From Gordonia insulae (GTDB lineage Bacteria; Actinomycetota; Actinomycetes; Mycobacteriales; Mycobacteriaceae), in contig NZ_CP033972.1 of assembly GCF_003855095.1 (NCBI RefSeq), positions 2,108,001 through 2,172,000 on the forward strand: DNA of 64,000 nucleotides, read 5' to 3'. This document shows, piece by piece, positions 8,668 to 17,104 of this stretch (within the stretch, counting starts at the first letter, position 1; the number at the start of each line of letters is the position of its first letter). The notes below the pieces were generated by a model. The model was not told the origin of the DNA and did not search any database. It saw nothing but the letters and a program-made list of their open reading frames with translations. Both the position numbers and the translations under genes were made by a program.

Positions 8668-9789
8668 GTGGGTGACCTCGAGTCCGACCGTGTTGCGCCG
8701 AGCTGCGACGTCCTGGTGATCGGGGGCGGACAGGCGGGACTGTCCGCCGCGTATTTCCTCCAGCGGTTCTCTCTGCAGGATCGCTATCAACTGCTCGACC
8801 ACGCACCCGGCCCGGGCGGCGCCTGGCAGTTCCGCTGGCCGACGCTCACCCTCGCCGCGGCCAACCGCGTCCACGACCTGCCCGGATACGGCCTGGTGGA
8901 AGCGCTCGGCCGCGACTGCGAGACATTTCCGGCGGCGTCGGCGGTGCCCGAGTACTTCGCGAAGTACGAGGAGAAGTTCGGTCTGCGCGTATTCCGTCCC
9001 GTCGACGTCCGAAGCGTCGAGCATGCCGGCGACGGTTTCGTCGCGACACTCGGTGACGGCACGACCATCGCCACCAGGACGATCATCAACTCCACCGGGA
9101 CGTGGGAACGACCGTTCATCCCGCACGTCCCGGGGATCGGGGATTTCCGTGGGAGACAACTGCACACCCACGACTACATCGGGCCCGAGGCGTTCGCCGG
9201 GAAACGCGTCCTCGTCGTGGGAGCGGGGATCTCGGCCGTTCAGTTGTTGATCGAGATCGCGCGTTCCGCGCCCGGCGCCCAGACGTTCTGGTGTTCGCGG
9301 ACCGAACCGGTCTTCGACGACACACCGTTCGATCCGGAGAAGGGTCGTCGCGCCGTGGCACGTGTGGAGGAGCGGGTCCGCGCGGGTCTGCCGCCGACGT
9401 CGGTCGTCTCGGTGACCGGTCTCGCGCTCACCCCGGCGATCAAGGCCGCCCGCGACGACGGCATCCTCGCCTGGCGCCCGATGTTCACCAGGATCACCGA
9501 GACCGGCGTCTGCTGGGACTGCGGCGGGTCCGGCCGCGACGGAACCGACAGCCTGGACGTCGACGTGATCTTCTGGAACACCGGGTTCCGCAGCGCACTC
9601 GATCATCTGGCACCGCTGCGCCTGCGGGGGCCGGGCGGCGGCATCACCATGACGGGCCGACTGGCCACCACGGTCGCTGCCGACCCGAGAGTGCAGCTTC
9701 TCGGCTATGGCCCGTCGGCGTCGACGATCGGCGCCAACCGCGCGGGCCGCGCGGCGGCGCGAAATGTCGCCGACCTGCTCGGCGCGTAG
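8668..9789 (+). CDS. FAD/NAD(P)-dependent monooxygenase-type oxidoreductase
   Basis: A 373-residue flavoprotein of the CzcO/flavin-monooxygenase-like group. A first dinucleotide motif, VLVIGGGQAGLSAAYFL, lies near residue 15, GGAWQFRWPTL follows, and a second motif, VLVVGAGISAVQLL, lies near 190. It is shorter than Baeyer-Villiger monooxygenases and lacks a clear fingerprint for them. The gene diverges from echA6. The GTG at 8668 is preferred because the ATG at 8626 would overlap echA6; a GTG at 8650 is also possible. The substrate is unknown. Confidence 0.7.
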   Translation: MGDLESDRVAPSCDVLVIGGGQAGLSAAYFLQRFSLQDRYQLLDHAPGPGGAWQFRWPTLTLAAANRVHDLPGYGLVEALGRDCETFPAASAVPEYFAKYEEKFGLRVFRPVDVRSVEHAGDGFVATLGDGTTIATRTIINSTGTWERPFIPHVPGIGDFRGRQLHTHDYIGPEAFAGKRVLVVGAGISAVQLLIEIARSAPGAQTFWCSRTEPVFDDTPFDPEKGRRAVARVEERVRAGLPPTSVVSVTGLALTPAIKAARDDGILAWRPMFTRITETGVCWDCGGSGRDGTDSLDVDVIFWNTGFRSALDHLAPLRLRGPGGGITMTGRLATTVAADPRVQLLGYGPSASTIGANRAGRAAARNVADLLGA

Positions 9790-9796
9790 CCCAGCC

Positions 9797-9824
9797 TTGA
9801 CAAGTTGTTGTGTTTTCCTAACAC
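9797..9824 (+). promoter_or_regulatory. Promoter and operator of the XRE-ABC cassette
   Basis: TTGACA (9797-9802), 16 bases, then TAACAC (9819-9824), eight bases before the GTG at 9833. An inverted repeat GTGTT-N5-AACAC (9810-9824) covers the -10, as expected for a Cro-type autorepressor. Confidence 0.55.
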
Positions 9825-9832
9825 TTGATTAG

Positions 9833-10132
9833 GTGAGTCCTGTCCGGAGGGGCGAGAAGCTCCCGATCTTCAATCGCATCGGTGTGCTGCGCGCCGAGCG
9901 GAAGATGACCCGGGCACACCTCGCCGAGCTGGTCGGGATCAACGTGCAGTCGGTCGGCGCGTTGGAGCGCGGCGACAACTATCCGAGCCTCGACCTCGCC
10001 TTCCGAATCTGCGCGGTGTTCGACCTCCCGGTCGAGGCCGTGTTCAGTCGCACCGAGTTCCGCGCGATGTCCGCCGAGCTCTACGCCCGGACCAGCGGTG
10101 AGCGGCAATCCGACCTCGGAGGTGCACGATGA
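9833..10132 (+). CDS. XRE-family helix-turn-helix regulator
   Basis: A 99-residue Cro/CI-type DNA-binding protein. The helix-turn-helix spans roughly residues 16-70 (MTRAHLAELVGINVQSVGAL, then GDNYPSLDLAFRICAVFDLP). It is the first gene of a four-gene operon joined by ATGA overlaps to a small membrane protein and an ABC exporter, so it probably senses or controls that exporter. The GTG follows a -10-like hexamer by eight bases with no ribosome-binding site, suggesting a leaderless message. Confidence 0.85.
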   Translation: MSPVRRGEKLPIFNRIGVLRAERKMTRAHLAELVGINVQSVGALERGDNYPSLDLAFRICAVFDLPVEAVFSRTEFRAMSAELYARTSGERQSDLGGAR

Positions 10133-10752
10133 GGGATCCCCATTCGGCCATCCCGGAGGAGGCGACGCCCGCTCTCTGGCGGCGTTACGACAACTGGCGT
10201 GCCGAGCGTCATCTCCGTTTCAACGCCAGGCACGCCGGCAGACTTCGGTCCTGGCGGACGAGGCGCGGAGCGAGGCGGTTGGTGCTCCTACAGATCGTCT
10301 CGCTGCTCGTGGCCCTCGCGGGCGCCGTGATGGCATTCTCCACCTATTGGTTCGCGGTCCCGTTCGCAGTCGGACTGATCGGCTCGGTGGCCACCCAGTA
10401 CGCGCTCCGCATCGTCACCGGGTCCGTCGCCGACACCCCGGTCCCGGCGCTCGACGAGATCCAACTGGCGCAACGCAATTCCGCGCGATCGATCGGCTTC
10501 GTCGCCGTCTACGTCCTCATGTTCATCCCGTACGCGATCCTCATCGTGCTGGGCTCGCGCGACGACGTGCCCGGACAGCTGGTCTACGGCACCGCCGTCC
10601 TGCTGATCACCCTCCTGGTCTGCGGGATCGTCCTGCCGACCATGCTCACCGCCTGGTGGATGAACGACCCCGATCCCGAGGATCTGATCGTCCCCGAGTC
10701 CGCAAGCAGCACACCGACCGACACCACCGACACGGAACGGAGCCAGCGATGA
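10129..10752 (+). CDS. Four-helix membrane protein of the XRE-ABC cassette
   Basis: A 207-residue protein without a family I can name. A basic cytoplasmic N-terminus of about 60 residues is followed by two helices (LVLLQIVSLLVALAGAVMAF and the next), a soluble loop with EIQLAQRNSARSIG, and two more helices, ending in an acidic Ser/Thr-rich tail. The same layout recurs in small membrane proteins encoded beside short XRE regulators. It overlaps both neighbours by 4 bp and may be an accessory or sensor subunit of the ABC exporter. Confidence 0.7.
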   Translation: MRDPHSAIPEEATPALWRRYDNWRAERHLRFNARHAGRLRSWRTRRGARRLVLLQIVSLLVALAGAVMAFSTYWFAVPFAVGLIGSVATQYALRIVTGSVADTPVPALDEIQLAQRNSARSIGFVAVYVLMFIPYAILIVLGSRDDVPGQLVYGTAVLLITLLVCGIVLPTMLTAWWMNDPDPEDLIVPESASSTPTDTTDTERSQR

Positions 10753-11654
10753 ACCCCCCGCTGATCATCGACGGACTACACAAACGCTATGGCGACCTGG
10801 TCGCCTTGCAGGACATGACCTTTCACGTCGATCCCGGGGAGCTCTTCGGCTTCGTGGGCAGCAACGGTGCAGGAAAGTCGACCACCATGCGGATAATCCT
10901 CGGCGTCCTCGCCGCGGATGCCGGCCGCGTGACCCTCGGGGATCGCCCGATCGATCTGCAGACCCGACGGCAGATCGGCTACATGCCCGAGGAACGCGGC
11001 CTCTATCCGAAGATGAAGGTCGGCGAGCAGCTCGTTTTCCTCGCCCGTCTGCACGGCATGTCGGCCTCCGCCGCGCACGACAGCATGCAGCGGTGGACCA
11101 CCCGGCTCGGCGTCGAGCAACGCGTGGACGACGACGTCGCCGACCTCAGCCTGGGCAACCAGCAGCGGGTGCAACTGGCGGCGGCGCTGATCCATGACCC
11201 ACGTGTCCTCGTCCTGGACGAGCCGTTCTCCGGTCTCGACCCGGTCGCCGTCGACGTGATGAGCGACGTCCTCAAGGAGAAGGCCGCCGAGGGCATCCCG
11301 GTGATCTTCTCCTCGCACCAGCTCGATCTGGTCCAGCGTCTGTGCGACCGCGTCGGCATCGTCGTGCGCGGCCAGATGCGCGCGCTCGGCCGGGTCGAGG
11401 AACTGCGGGCCCGCGACGGCGTCACCCTCGACGTCGCCGGCCCGTCCACCGCCACGCGCTGGGCCGACGGTCTACCCGGCGTCGTCCGCGCCGACTATGA
11501 CTCGAACACCGACGTGACGTCGCTGCGCATCGACCCGGACACCACCGACGATCAGGCGATCCTGGCCGCAGCACTGCGCGCCGGCCCGGTCCACCGGTTC
11601 GCGGCGTCGACACCGTCACTGACCGAACTCTTCCGAGAGGTGGTTTCCGCATGA
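10749..11654 (+). CDS. ABC transporter ATP-binding protein (NatA-like)
   Basis: A 301-residue ATPase with Walker A GSNGAGKSTT near 38-47, a variant signature SLGNQQRVQLA, Walker B VLVLDEPFSGLD and the switch histidine in IFSSHQLDLV. The C-terminal 80 residues form the regulatory tail common in the drug- and sodium-export (DrrA/NatA) branch. It pairs with the permease that starts inside its stop codon. The substrate is unknown; antibiotic, peptide or sodium export are the usual roles. Confidence 0.9.
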   Translation: MNPPLIIDGLHKRYGDLVALQDMTFHVDPGELFGFVGSNGAGKSTTMRIILGVLAADAGRVTLGDRPIDLQTRRQIGYMPEERGLYPKMKVGEQLVFLARLHGMSASAAHDSMQRWTTRLGVEQRVDDDVADLSLGNQQRVQLAAALIHDPRVLVLDEPFSGLDPVAVDVMSDVLKEKAAEGIPVIFSSHQLDLVQRLCDRVGIVVRGQMRALGRVEELRARDGVTLDVAGPSTATRWADGLPGVVRADYDSNTDVTSLRIDPDTTDDQAILAAALRAGPVHRFAASTPSLTELFREVVSA

Positions 11655-12871
11655 GCTCCCCCACACCCCAACAACTCCCCGGCGGCCCGGCCGGCGCAGG
11701 TGCCGCGCAAGCGATCCGGCTGGTCGCCGAACGCGAGATCGTCACCCGCGCGAAGACGAAGTCGTTCCTGATCAGTACGGGCCTGTTGATGGTCGTGATC
11801 GTGGTGGGCGCGATTGTCCTCGCCGCACTCACCGGCGGCGACGACACCAAGAAGATCGGCCTCGTCGGATCGGATCAGACGCTGTCACAGACGATCGAAG
11901 AGGTCGGCACCGCAACCGGGACGTCGATCGACGTGGTCGACGTGGACTCCGCCGCGGACGCCCGCACACAGGTCGCCGACGGCGACCTCGAGGCGGCGTT
12001 GGTACCCGGTGCATCGAATGCGTTCGTGGTGTTGTCCAAGAGCGGAGTGGACGCCACCCTCGACGGCGTCATGCGCACGTCGGTCGAACAGGTCGGTCTG
12101 TCGCGGGCGCTCGCCGAGCGTGGCGTGGACGCGTCATCGGTGCCCCGCGCTTCGATCACCGTCGAGCAGACCACACCCGACAAGCCCGACGAGGGACAGC
12201 GCATCGTCATCGCCCTGGTCGGCACGATCCTGTTGATCACCGCCATCATGATGGGCGGATCCATGGTCGCGGTCGGCGTCGTCGAGGAGAAGACGTCGCG
12301 GGTGGTAGAGCTCCTCCTGGCCACCATCAAACCCCTGCATCTGTTGTGGGGCAAGATCATCGGCATCGGGGCGATAGCGCTGGCGCAGGTCCTGCTACTC
12401 GGTGCCACCGCGCTGATCGCCGGTCAGGTGACGGGCCTGCTGACCGTGCCGGGCGCGGCGATCGGCATGTTCGCCGCGGTCATCGCCTGGTTCATCCTGG
12501 GCTTCCTGTTCTTCGCCACCCTCTACGCCGCGACCGGCGCGCTGGTCTCCCGGCAGGAGGAGCTCAGCGCGAGCTCGGCCCCGCTGACGATCCTGGCGAT
12601 GGCGGTCATGTACTCCGGCGTGTTCGGCATCCAGGCGCTCGACTCCACGTTCATCCAGATACTCAGCTGGATTCCGCCGTTCAGCGCCGCGCTGATGCCG
12701 ATCCGGATCGCCACCGGTGACGCGACGATCATGCAGGTCATCGTCACGTTCGCGTTGATGGTGCTCGCCTGCGCTGCGGCCACCTGGTTCGCGGCACGCA
12801 TCTACCAGCGGTCGATCCTGCGCACCGGTACGCGGGTCAAGTGGACCGAGGTGCTGTCGACGGTGCGATGA
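11651..12871 (+). CDS. ABC-2 exporter permease (NatB-like)
   Basis: A 406-residue permease. One helix near residues 40-60 is followed by an extracytoplasmic domain of about 130 residues, then a bundle of five further helices. The segment VGVVEEKTSRVVELLLATIK is the conserved coupling region of NatB-type permeases. It is the last gene of the XRE cassette. A related fold is used for sodium, bacteriocin and drug export. Confidence 0.85.
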   Translation: MSSPTPQQLPGGPAGAGAAQAIRLVAEREIVTRAKTKSFLISTGLLMVVIVVGAIVLAALTGGDDTKKIGLVGSDQTLSQTIEEVGTATGTSIDVVDVDSAADARTQVADGDLEAALVPGASNAFVVLSKSGVDATLDGVMRTSVEQVGLSRALAERGVDASSVPRASITVEQTTPDKPDEGQRIVIALVGTILLITAIMMGGSMVAVGVVEEKTSRVVELLLATIKPLHLLWGKIIGIGAIALAQVLLLGATALIAGQVTGLLTVPGAAIGMFAAVIAWFILGFLFFATLYAATGALVSRQEELSASSAPLTILAMAVMYSGVFGIQALDSTFIQILSWIPPFSAALMPIRIATGDATIMQVIVTFALMVLACAAATWFAARIYQRSILRTGTRVKWTEVLSTVR

Positions 12872-12884
12872 GTCCCGGAACGGT

Positions 12885-13889
12885 TCACGCCGGTGCGACG
12901 TCGGCGACCTCGTCGGCCAACCCCCAGGCCAGCGCCGTCTGTGCACCGATCGACGTCCCGCTCGTCGCCAGATGAAAGGTCCGCCAGCGGCCGATGCGGC
13001 GGGGAATGCCCACGGTGCCACCGGCTCCGGGGATGAGCCCCATGCCGACCTCGGGCAATCGGATCGCCACCCGGGGATCGACGACGATGCGACCCGCGAG
13101 GCCGGGCAGTTCGATACCCGCGCCCACGCACGCGCCGTGCAGGAAAGCCGTTGTCCGGTCGGCGATCTCCGCGAGTCGCACCCCGGCCCCGCCGGCCGTT
13201 CGGACGAAGTGCGCGATCACCGGGTCGGGAGTGGTGCCGAACTCGTCGAGGTCTCCGCCCGCGCAGAAGGCCGGACCGGCACCGCGCAGGTGGACCTCGG
13301 TGAGCGAATCGTCGAGGACCGCGACGTCGAGGGCCGCCACCATTGCGTCGCGGAGCGCAGCGCCGAACGCGTTGCGCCGTTCGGGCCGATTGAGGGTGAT
13401 CGTCAGTCGTGTGCCGTCGCGGTCGACGAGCACCGGCGCGGCGGCGGACGTCGGCGGGAGCGGGCGCGGTCCGCGCCGGGCCAGCCACGCGGCGAACTCG
13501 GTGCCGCCGAGCAACGTCGAGTAGGCCCACGACTCGACGTCGAGGGCCTGCCGGACGGATACCTCTGTCCCGGTGCGGAGTACGCCGGCGAGGATCGTCG
13601 CGGACTGTGGGTTGCGCGCGACGTGATCGGCCAGTTCGTGGGCGGCGGATTCGGGGTCGTCGGCGCCGACGATGGCCGGGTGTGTGTTCTCGATCTCGGC
13701 CGGACCGTAGACGACGTCGCATCGATCGCCGACAGCAGGCCAGCCCGTCGCCGGTGCCGCACCGGTCGTGAATCCGATCCGGACGTGGCCGGAATGCTTG
13801 TCCGGCGACCAGGCGAGCCGGTCCCACAGCGCGTCGTCGCAGACGTCGGCGACGAACGGTGCGGCGATGAACGGTGCTGGGACGATCAC
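12885..13889 (-). CDS. Crotonase-fold enoyl-CoA hydratase/isomerase with N-terminal extension
   Basis: A 334-residue protein. Residues from about 150 form a crotonase domain (LTITLNRPERRNAFG, FCAGGDLDEFG). Both acid positions are kept: Glu in GAGIELPG and Glu in IRLPEVGMGLIPGAGGT, so it should be an active hydratase. The first 150 residues are unlike the usual family and may be a substrate or partner domain. A TAGGCT hexamer ends six bases before the GTG, indicating its own leaderless promoter. Confidence 0.75.
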   Translation of the reverse strand: MIVPAPFIAAPFVADVCDDALWDRLAWSPDKHSGHVRIGFTTGAAPATGWPAVGDRCDVVYGPAEIENTHPAIVGADDPESAAHELADHVARNPQSATILAGVLRTGTEVSVRQALDVESWAYSTLLGGTEFAAWLARRGPRPLPPTSAAAPVLVDRDGTRLTITLNRPERRNAFGAALRDAMVAALDVAVLDDSLTEVHLRGAGPAFCAGGDLDEFGTTPDPVIAHFVRTAGGAGVRLAEIADRTTAFLHGACVGAGIELPGLAGRIVVDPRVAIRLPEVGMGLIPGAGGTVGIPRRIGRWRTFHLATSGTSIGAQTALAWGLADEVADVAPA

Positions 13890-13895
13890 GTGGTC

Positions 13896-13901
13896 AGCCT
13901 A
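13896..13901 (-). promoter_or_regulatory. -10 element, leaderless promoter of the 334-residue crotonase
   Basis: TAGGCT on the minus strand, six bases before the GTG at 13889. Confidence 0.45.
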
Positions 13902-13932
13902 TCCGCGCACCTCGGCGTGCTGCGTGACGGGA

Positions 13933-15231
13933 TCAGATCTCTCGAAACCGTCGCAGCGCCTCTTCGCGCTCGGCCTTGTGATCGACGATGGGTTCGGGAT
14001 AGTCGTCGTCGATCTCCGGTATCCATCGGCGGACGTACTCGCCGTCCGGGTCGAACTTGTCGCCCTGGGTGGTGGGATTGAACACCCGAAAGTACGGTGC
14101 CGCATCGGTTCCGGTGCCTGCCGCCCACTGCCAGCCGTGCTGGTTGGAAGCCATGTCACCGTCGACGAGTTGGTCGAGGAACCAGCGGGCACCCCACCAC
14201 CACGGCAGGTGCAGATCCTTCACCAGAAACGACGCCGTGATCATGCGCACGCGGTTGTGCATCCAGCCGGTCTCGCGCAGTTGTCGCATCCCGGCGTCGA
14301 CGATCGGAAAGCCGGTCCGACCCTCTTTCCACGCGTCGAAGCGTCGATACGCGCTCTCATCGGTGTCCAGGGCGATGTCGTCGAACTGACTGTTCCAGTT
14401 CCGCCAGGCGCTGTGCGGCCAGTGGTACAGGACATCGGCGTAGAAGTCGCGGAACGCCAGCTCGCGGAGATATGCCTTCGCGCCGTTCGACCGGCCCAGG
14501 TCGGCAGCCATGGTGCGCGGATGGATGTTGCCGTACTTCAGATACGCCGACATGCGGCTGGTGACGTCGCGGTCGGGACGGTCACGGCCCTCGTCGTAGC
14601 CGTCGAGATCGTCGTCGACGAACTCGTTCCACCGCTCCCGGGCGGCCTTCTCCCCTGCCGGAAAGCTCAGCGCGGTGGGGGCCGCGGGCACCCGGATGCG
14701 TCCGGACCGACGTATGTCGGCGGGGTCGAGGAGTTGTCGCGTCGCGATCGAGGTGTCCGCCGGGGCACGCCACCCGTGCTCGGTCCAACGCCGGAAGTAG
14801 GGTGTGAAGACCTTGTACGGCTCGCCATCCGACTTGGTGATGCGGCCCGGCGCAACGAGATACGGCGACCCGACGGCCTCGAGCGGGATCTCGCCGAGCG
14901 CCTCGGCGACCGCATCGTCACGCCGGCGGCCGAAGGGCGAGTAGTCGGCGCTGATGTGCACCGACGTCGCGTCGACGGCTGCTGCCAGTCGCGGGATCTC
15001 TTCGTCGGGACGTCCACGCACCACCAGCAGGCGGCCGGACAGTTGGTCGTCCAGGTCGCGGAGCGAATCGAAGAGAAAGCTCAGCCGCCGCTCACCCGAG
15101 GATTTCTCCAGCCTCGGATCGACGACAAAGCAGACGAGCACGCGCGAACCCGCATCGATCGCCGCCGCGAGCGGCGGCAGGTCGTCGAGCCGAAGGTCGC
15201 GGCGCAGCCAGAGCAGGCTCGGCCGGGTCAT
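13933..15231 (-). CDS. phrB: Deoxyribodipyrimidine photolyase, class I
   Basis: A 432-residue photolyase that uses light to split cyclobutane pyrimidine dimers. The N-terminal alpha/beta antenna domain opens LLWLRRDLRLDDLPPL. The C-terminal FAD domain has KVFTPYFRRW, RMSAYLKYGNIHPRT, RTGFPIVDAGMRQLRETGWM, HNRVRMITASFLVKDL and the final GTDAAPYFRVFNP and YVRRWIPE motifs, all family hallmarks. The antenna chromophore cannot be assigned. It lies upstream of the crotonase on the same strand; no SOS box was seen. Confidence 0.93.
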   Translation of the reverse strand: MTRPSLLWLRRDLRLDDLPPLAAAIDAGSRVLVCFVVDPRLEKSSGERRLSFLFDSLRDLDDQLSGRLLVVRGRPDEEIPRLAAAVDATSVHISADYSPFGRRRDDAVAEALGEIPLEAVGSPYLVAPGRITKSDGEPYKVFTPYFRRWTEHGWRAPADTSIATRQLLDPADIRRSGRIRVPAAPTALSFPAGEKAARERWNEFVDDDLDGYDEGRDRPDRDVTSRMSAYLKYGNIHPRTMAADLGRSNGAKAYLRELAFRDFYADVLYHWPHSAWRNWNSQFDDIALDTDESAYRRFDAWKEGRTGFPIVDAGMRQLRETGWMHNRVRMITASFLVKDLHLPWWWGARWFLDQLVDGDMASNQHGWQWAAGTGTDAAPYFRVFNPTTQGDKFDPDGEYVRRWIPEIDDDYPEPIVDHKAEREEALRRFREI

Positions 15232-15266
15232 CCCGGCCTGCCTGTGTCATCCCGGTCCGGGATGGT

Positions 15267-15635
15267 CTATCCCACGCCCAGCAGGTCGATGACGAAGACG
15301 AGCGTCTTGCCCGAGAGGCGATGGCCTGCCCCGGCCGGGCCGTAGGCGAGCTGCGGGGGGACGGTCAGCTGGCGGCGACCGCCGACCTGCATGCCCGGGA
15401 TACCCTCCTGCCAACCGGGAATCAACCGGTCCAGCGGGAAGTTGGCGGACTGGCCACGGTCCCACGAGGAATCGAATTCCTCGCCGGACTCGTACTCGAC
15501 GCCGACATAGTGCACGTCGACGACGCCGCCGCGCTGCGCCTCGGCACCGTCTCCGACGATGAGGTCTTTGATCTGGAGCTCGGCGGGGGCCGGGCCTTCG
15601 GGGAATTCGACTTCGGGCTTCTCAGCGCTGGTCAA
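15267..15635 (-). CDS. FKBP-type peptidyl-prolyl isomerase
   Basis: A 122-residue single-domain FKBP starting MTSAEKPEVEFPEG, which speeds cis-trans proline isomerisation in the cytosol. The fold motifs VDVHYVGVEYESGEEFDSSW, FPLDRLIPGWQEGI and MQVGGRRQLTVPPQLAYG are present and there is no signal peptide. The start is a TTG at 15635: an AAAGGAG ribosome-binding site lies about eight bases before it, whereas the ATG further upstream (15686) has none and would add 17 residues not typical of the family. It lies between gltA and the photolyase gene on the same strand. Confidence 0.88.
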   Translation of the reverse strand: MTSAEKPEVEFPEGPAPAELQIKDLIVGDGAEAQRGGVVDVHYVGVEYESGEEFDSSWDRGQSANFPLDRLIPGWQEGIPGMQVGGRRQLTVPPQLAYGPAGAGHRLSGKTLVFVIDLLGVG

Positions 15636-15710
15636 CGGGACTCTCCTTTGAGTCGTCGGATCAGTTATCTGGTCAGACCGGCTCATCGGCCGATCGGGTC
15701 TCCCGACGCG

Positions 15711-17033
15711 TCAGCGCTGGCCCATACCGATGTAGTCACGTTCGGTGTAGCCGGTGTAGAGCTGGCGCGGACGGCCGATCTTGCCGCTCGGGTCCTCGTG
15801 CATCTCGCGCCAGTGCGCGATCCAGCCGGGCAGCCGGCCGAGGGCGAACAGCACGGTGAACATCCGCGTCGGGAAGCCCATAGCACGGTAGATGACCCCG
15901 GTGTAGAAGTCGACGTTCGGGTACAGCTTGCGCTCGATGAAGTAGTCGTCGGACAGCGCGACCTCTTCGAGACCCTTCGCAATGTCGAGCAGATCATCTT
16001 GTACGCCAAGCGATTCCAGGATCTGGTCGGCGGTCTTCTTGACGATGGCCGCGCGCGGATCGTAGTTCTTGTACACGCGGTGACCGAAGCCCATCAGCTT
16101 CACGCCGTCTTCTTTGTTCTTGACCTTGTTCATGAAGGCCTGGGTGTCGCCGCCGGATGCACGGATCTCGTCGAGCATCTCGAGCACCGCCTGGTTGGCG
16201 CCGCCGTGCAGCGGACCCCAGAGTGCGTTGATGCCGCCGGAGATGGAGGTGAACAGGTTGGCCTGCGAGGAACCCACCAGGCGCACGGTCGAGGTGGAGC
16301 AGTTCTGCTCGTGATCGGCATGCAGGATGAACAGCATGTCGAGGGCCTTGGCGACCTCGGGATTGACCTCGTAGGGCTCGGCAGGGAAGCCGAACGTCAT
16401 CCGCAGGAAGTTCTCGACGAGGCTCAGCGAGTTGTCCGGATAGAGGAACGGCTGGCCGACCGACTTCTTGTATGCGTAGGCCGCGATGGTCGGCAGCTTC
16501 GCGAGCAGGCGGATGGTGGAGAGTTCGACCTGCTCCGGGTCCTTCGGATCGAGCGAATCCTGGTAGTAGGCGCTCAGCGCGTTCACCGCACTGGACAGCA
16601 CCGGCATCGGGTGCGCGTTACGCGGGAACCCGTCGAAGAAGCGCTTCAGATCCTCGTGGAGCAGCGTGTGCCGTTGGATCTTGTTGGTGAAGTCCTCGAG
16701 TTCCGACGGGGTCGGCAGCTCACCGTAGATCAGCAGGTAGCTGACCTCGATGAACGTCGACTTCTCCGCCAGCTGGTCGATCGGGATGCCCCGGTAGCGC
16801 AGGATGCCCGCGTCCCCGTCGATGTAGGTGATGGCGGATTTCGTCGAGGCCGTGTTGACGAATCCACCGTCGAATGTGGTCAGCCCGGTCTCGGCGAGGA
16901 ACTTGCCCAGCGCGACGGAATCCGAGCCCTCGGTGGCCTTCAGGATCGGGAGCTCCAGCTGACCACCGGGGTAGGTGAACTTCGCTGAGGCCGTATCGGA
17001 CGCCTGGTCAGCTGGGACTGTTTCAGCGGACAC
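15711..17033 (-). CDS. gltA: Citrate synthase
   Basis: A 440-residue type II citrate synthase joining oxaloacetate and acetyl-CoA in the TCA cycle. The catalytic residues are all visible: His in PLHGGANQ (about 276), His in GFGHRVYKNYDPR (about 318) and Asp in NVDFYTGVIY (about 374). The N-terminal beta-rich domain (KFTYPGGQLELPILKATEG) is typical of the mycobacterial GltA2. Start: GTG with AAAGGGG five bases upstream. A second, shorter citrate synthase (citA) lies 7 kb away on the other strand. Confidence 0.95.
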   Translation of the reverse strand: MSAETVPADQASDTASAKFTYPGGQLELPILKATEGSDSVALGKFLAETGLTTFDGGFVNTASTKSAITYIDGDAGILRYRGIPIDQLAEKSTFIEVSYLLIYGELPTPSELEDFTNKIQRHTLLHEDLKRFFDGFPRNAHPMPVLSSAVNALSAYYQDSLDPKDPEQVELSTIRLLAKLPTIAAYAYKKSVGQPFLYPDNSLSLVENFLRMTFGFPAEPYEVNPEVAKALDMLFILHADHEQNCSTSTVRLVGSSQANLFTSISGGINALWGPLHGGANQAVLEMLDEIRASGGDTQAFMNKVKNKEDGVKLMGFGHRVYKNYDPRAAIVKKTADQILESLGVQDDLLDIAKGLEEVALSDDYFIERKLYPNVDFYTGVIYRAMGFPTRMFTVLFALGRLPGWIAHWREMHEDPSGKIGRPRQLYTGYTERDYIGMGQR

Positions 17034-17104
17034 ACGAACCCCTTTACTCAGGTGAGAGTCTTGTACTTCTGCAGATCCGGGTAAGGATCCTGTTGGGTAT
17101 CAAC

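Noticed and set aside
13768..16988. Long plus-strand open frames opposite photolyase, FKBP and gltA
   Set aside because: They cross several clear minus-strand genes and show no conserved motifs.
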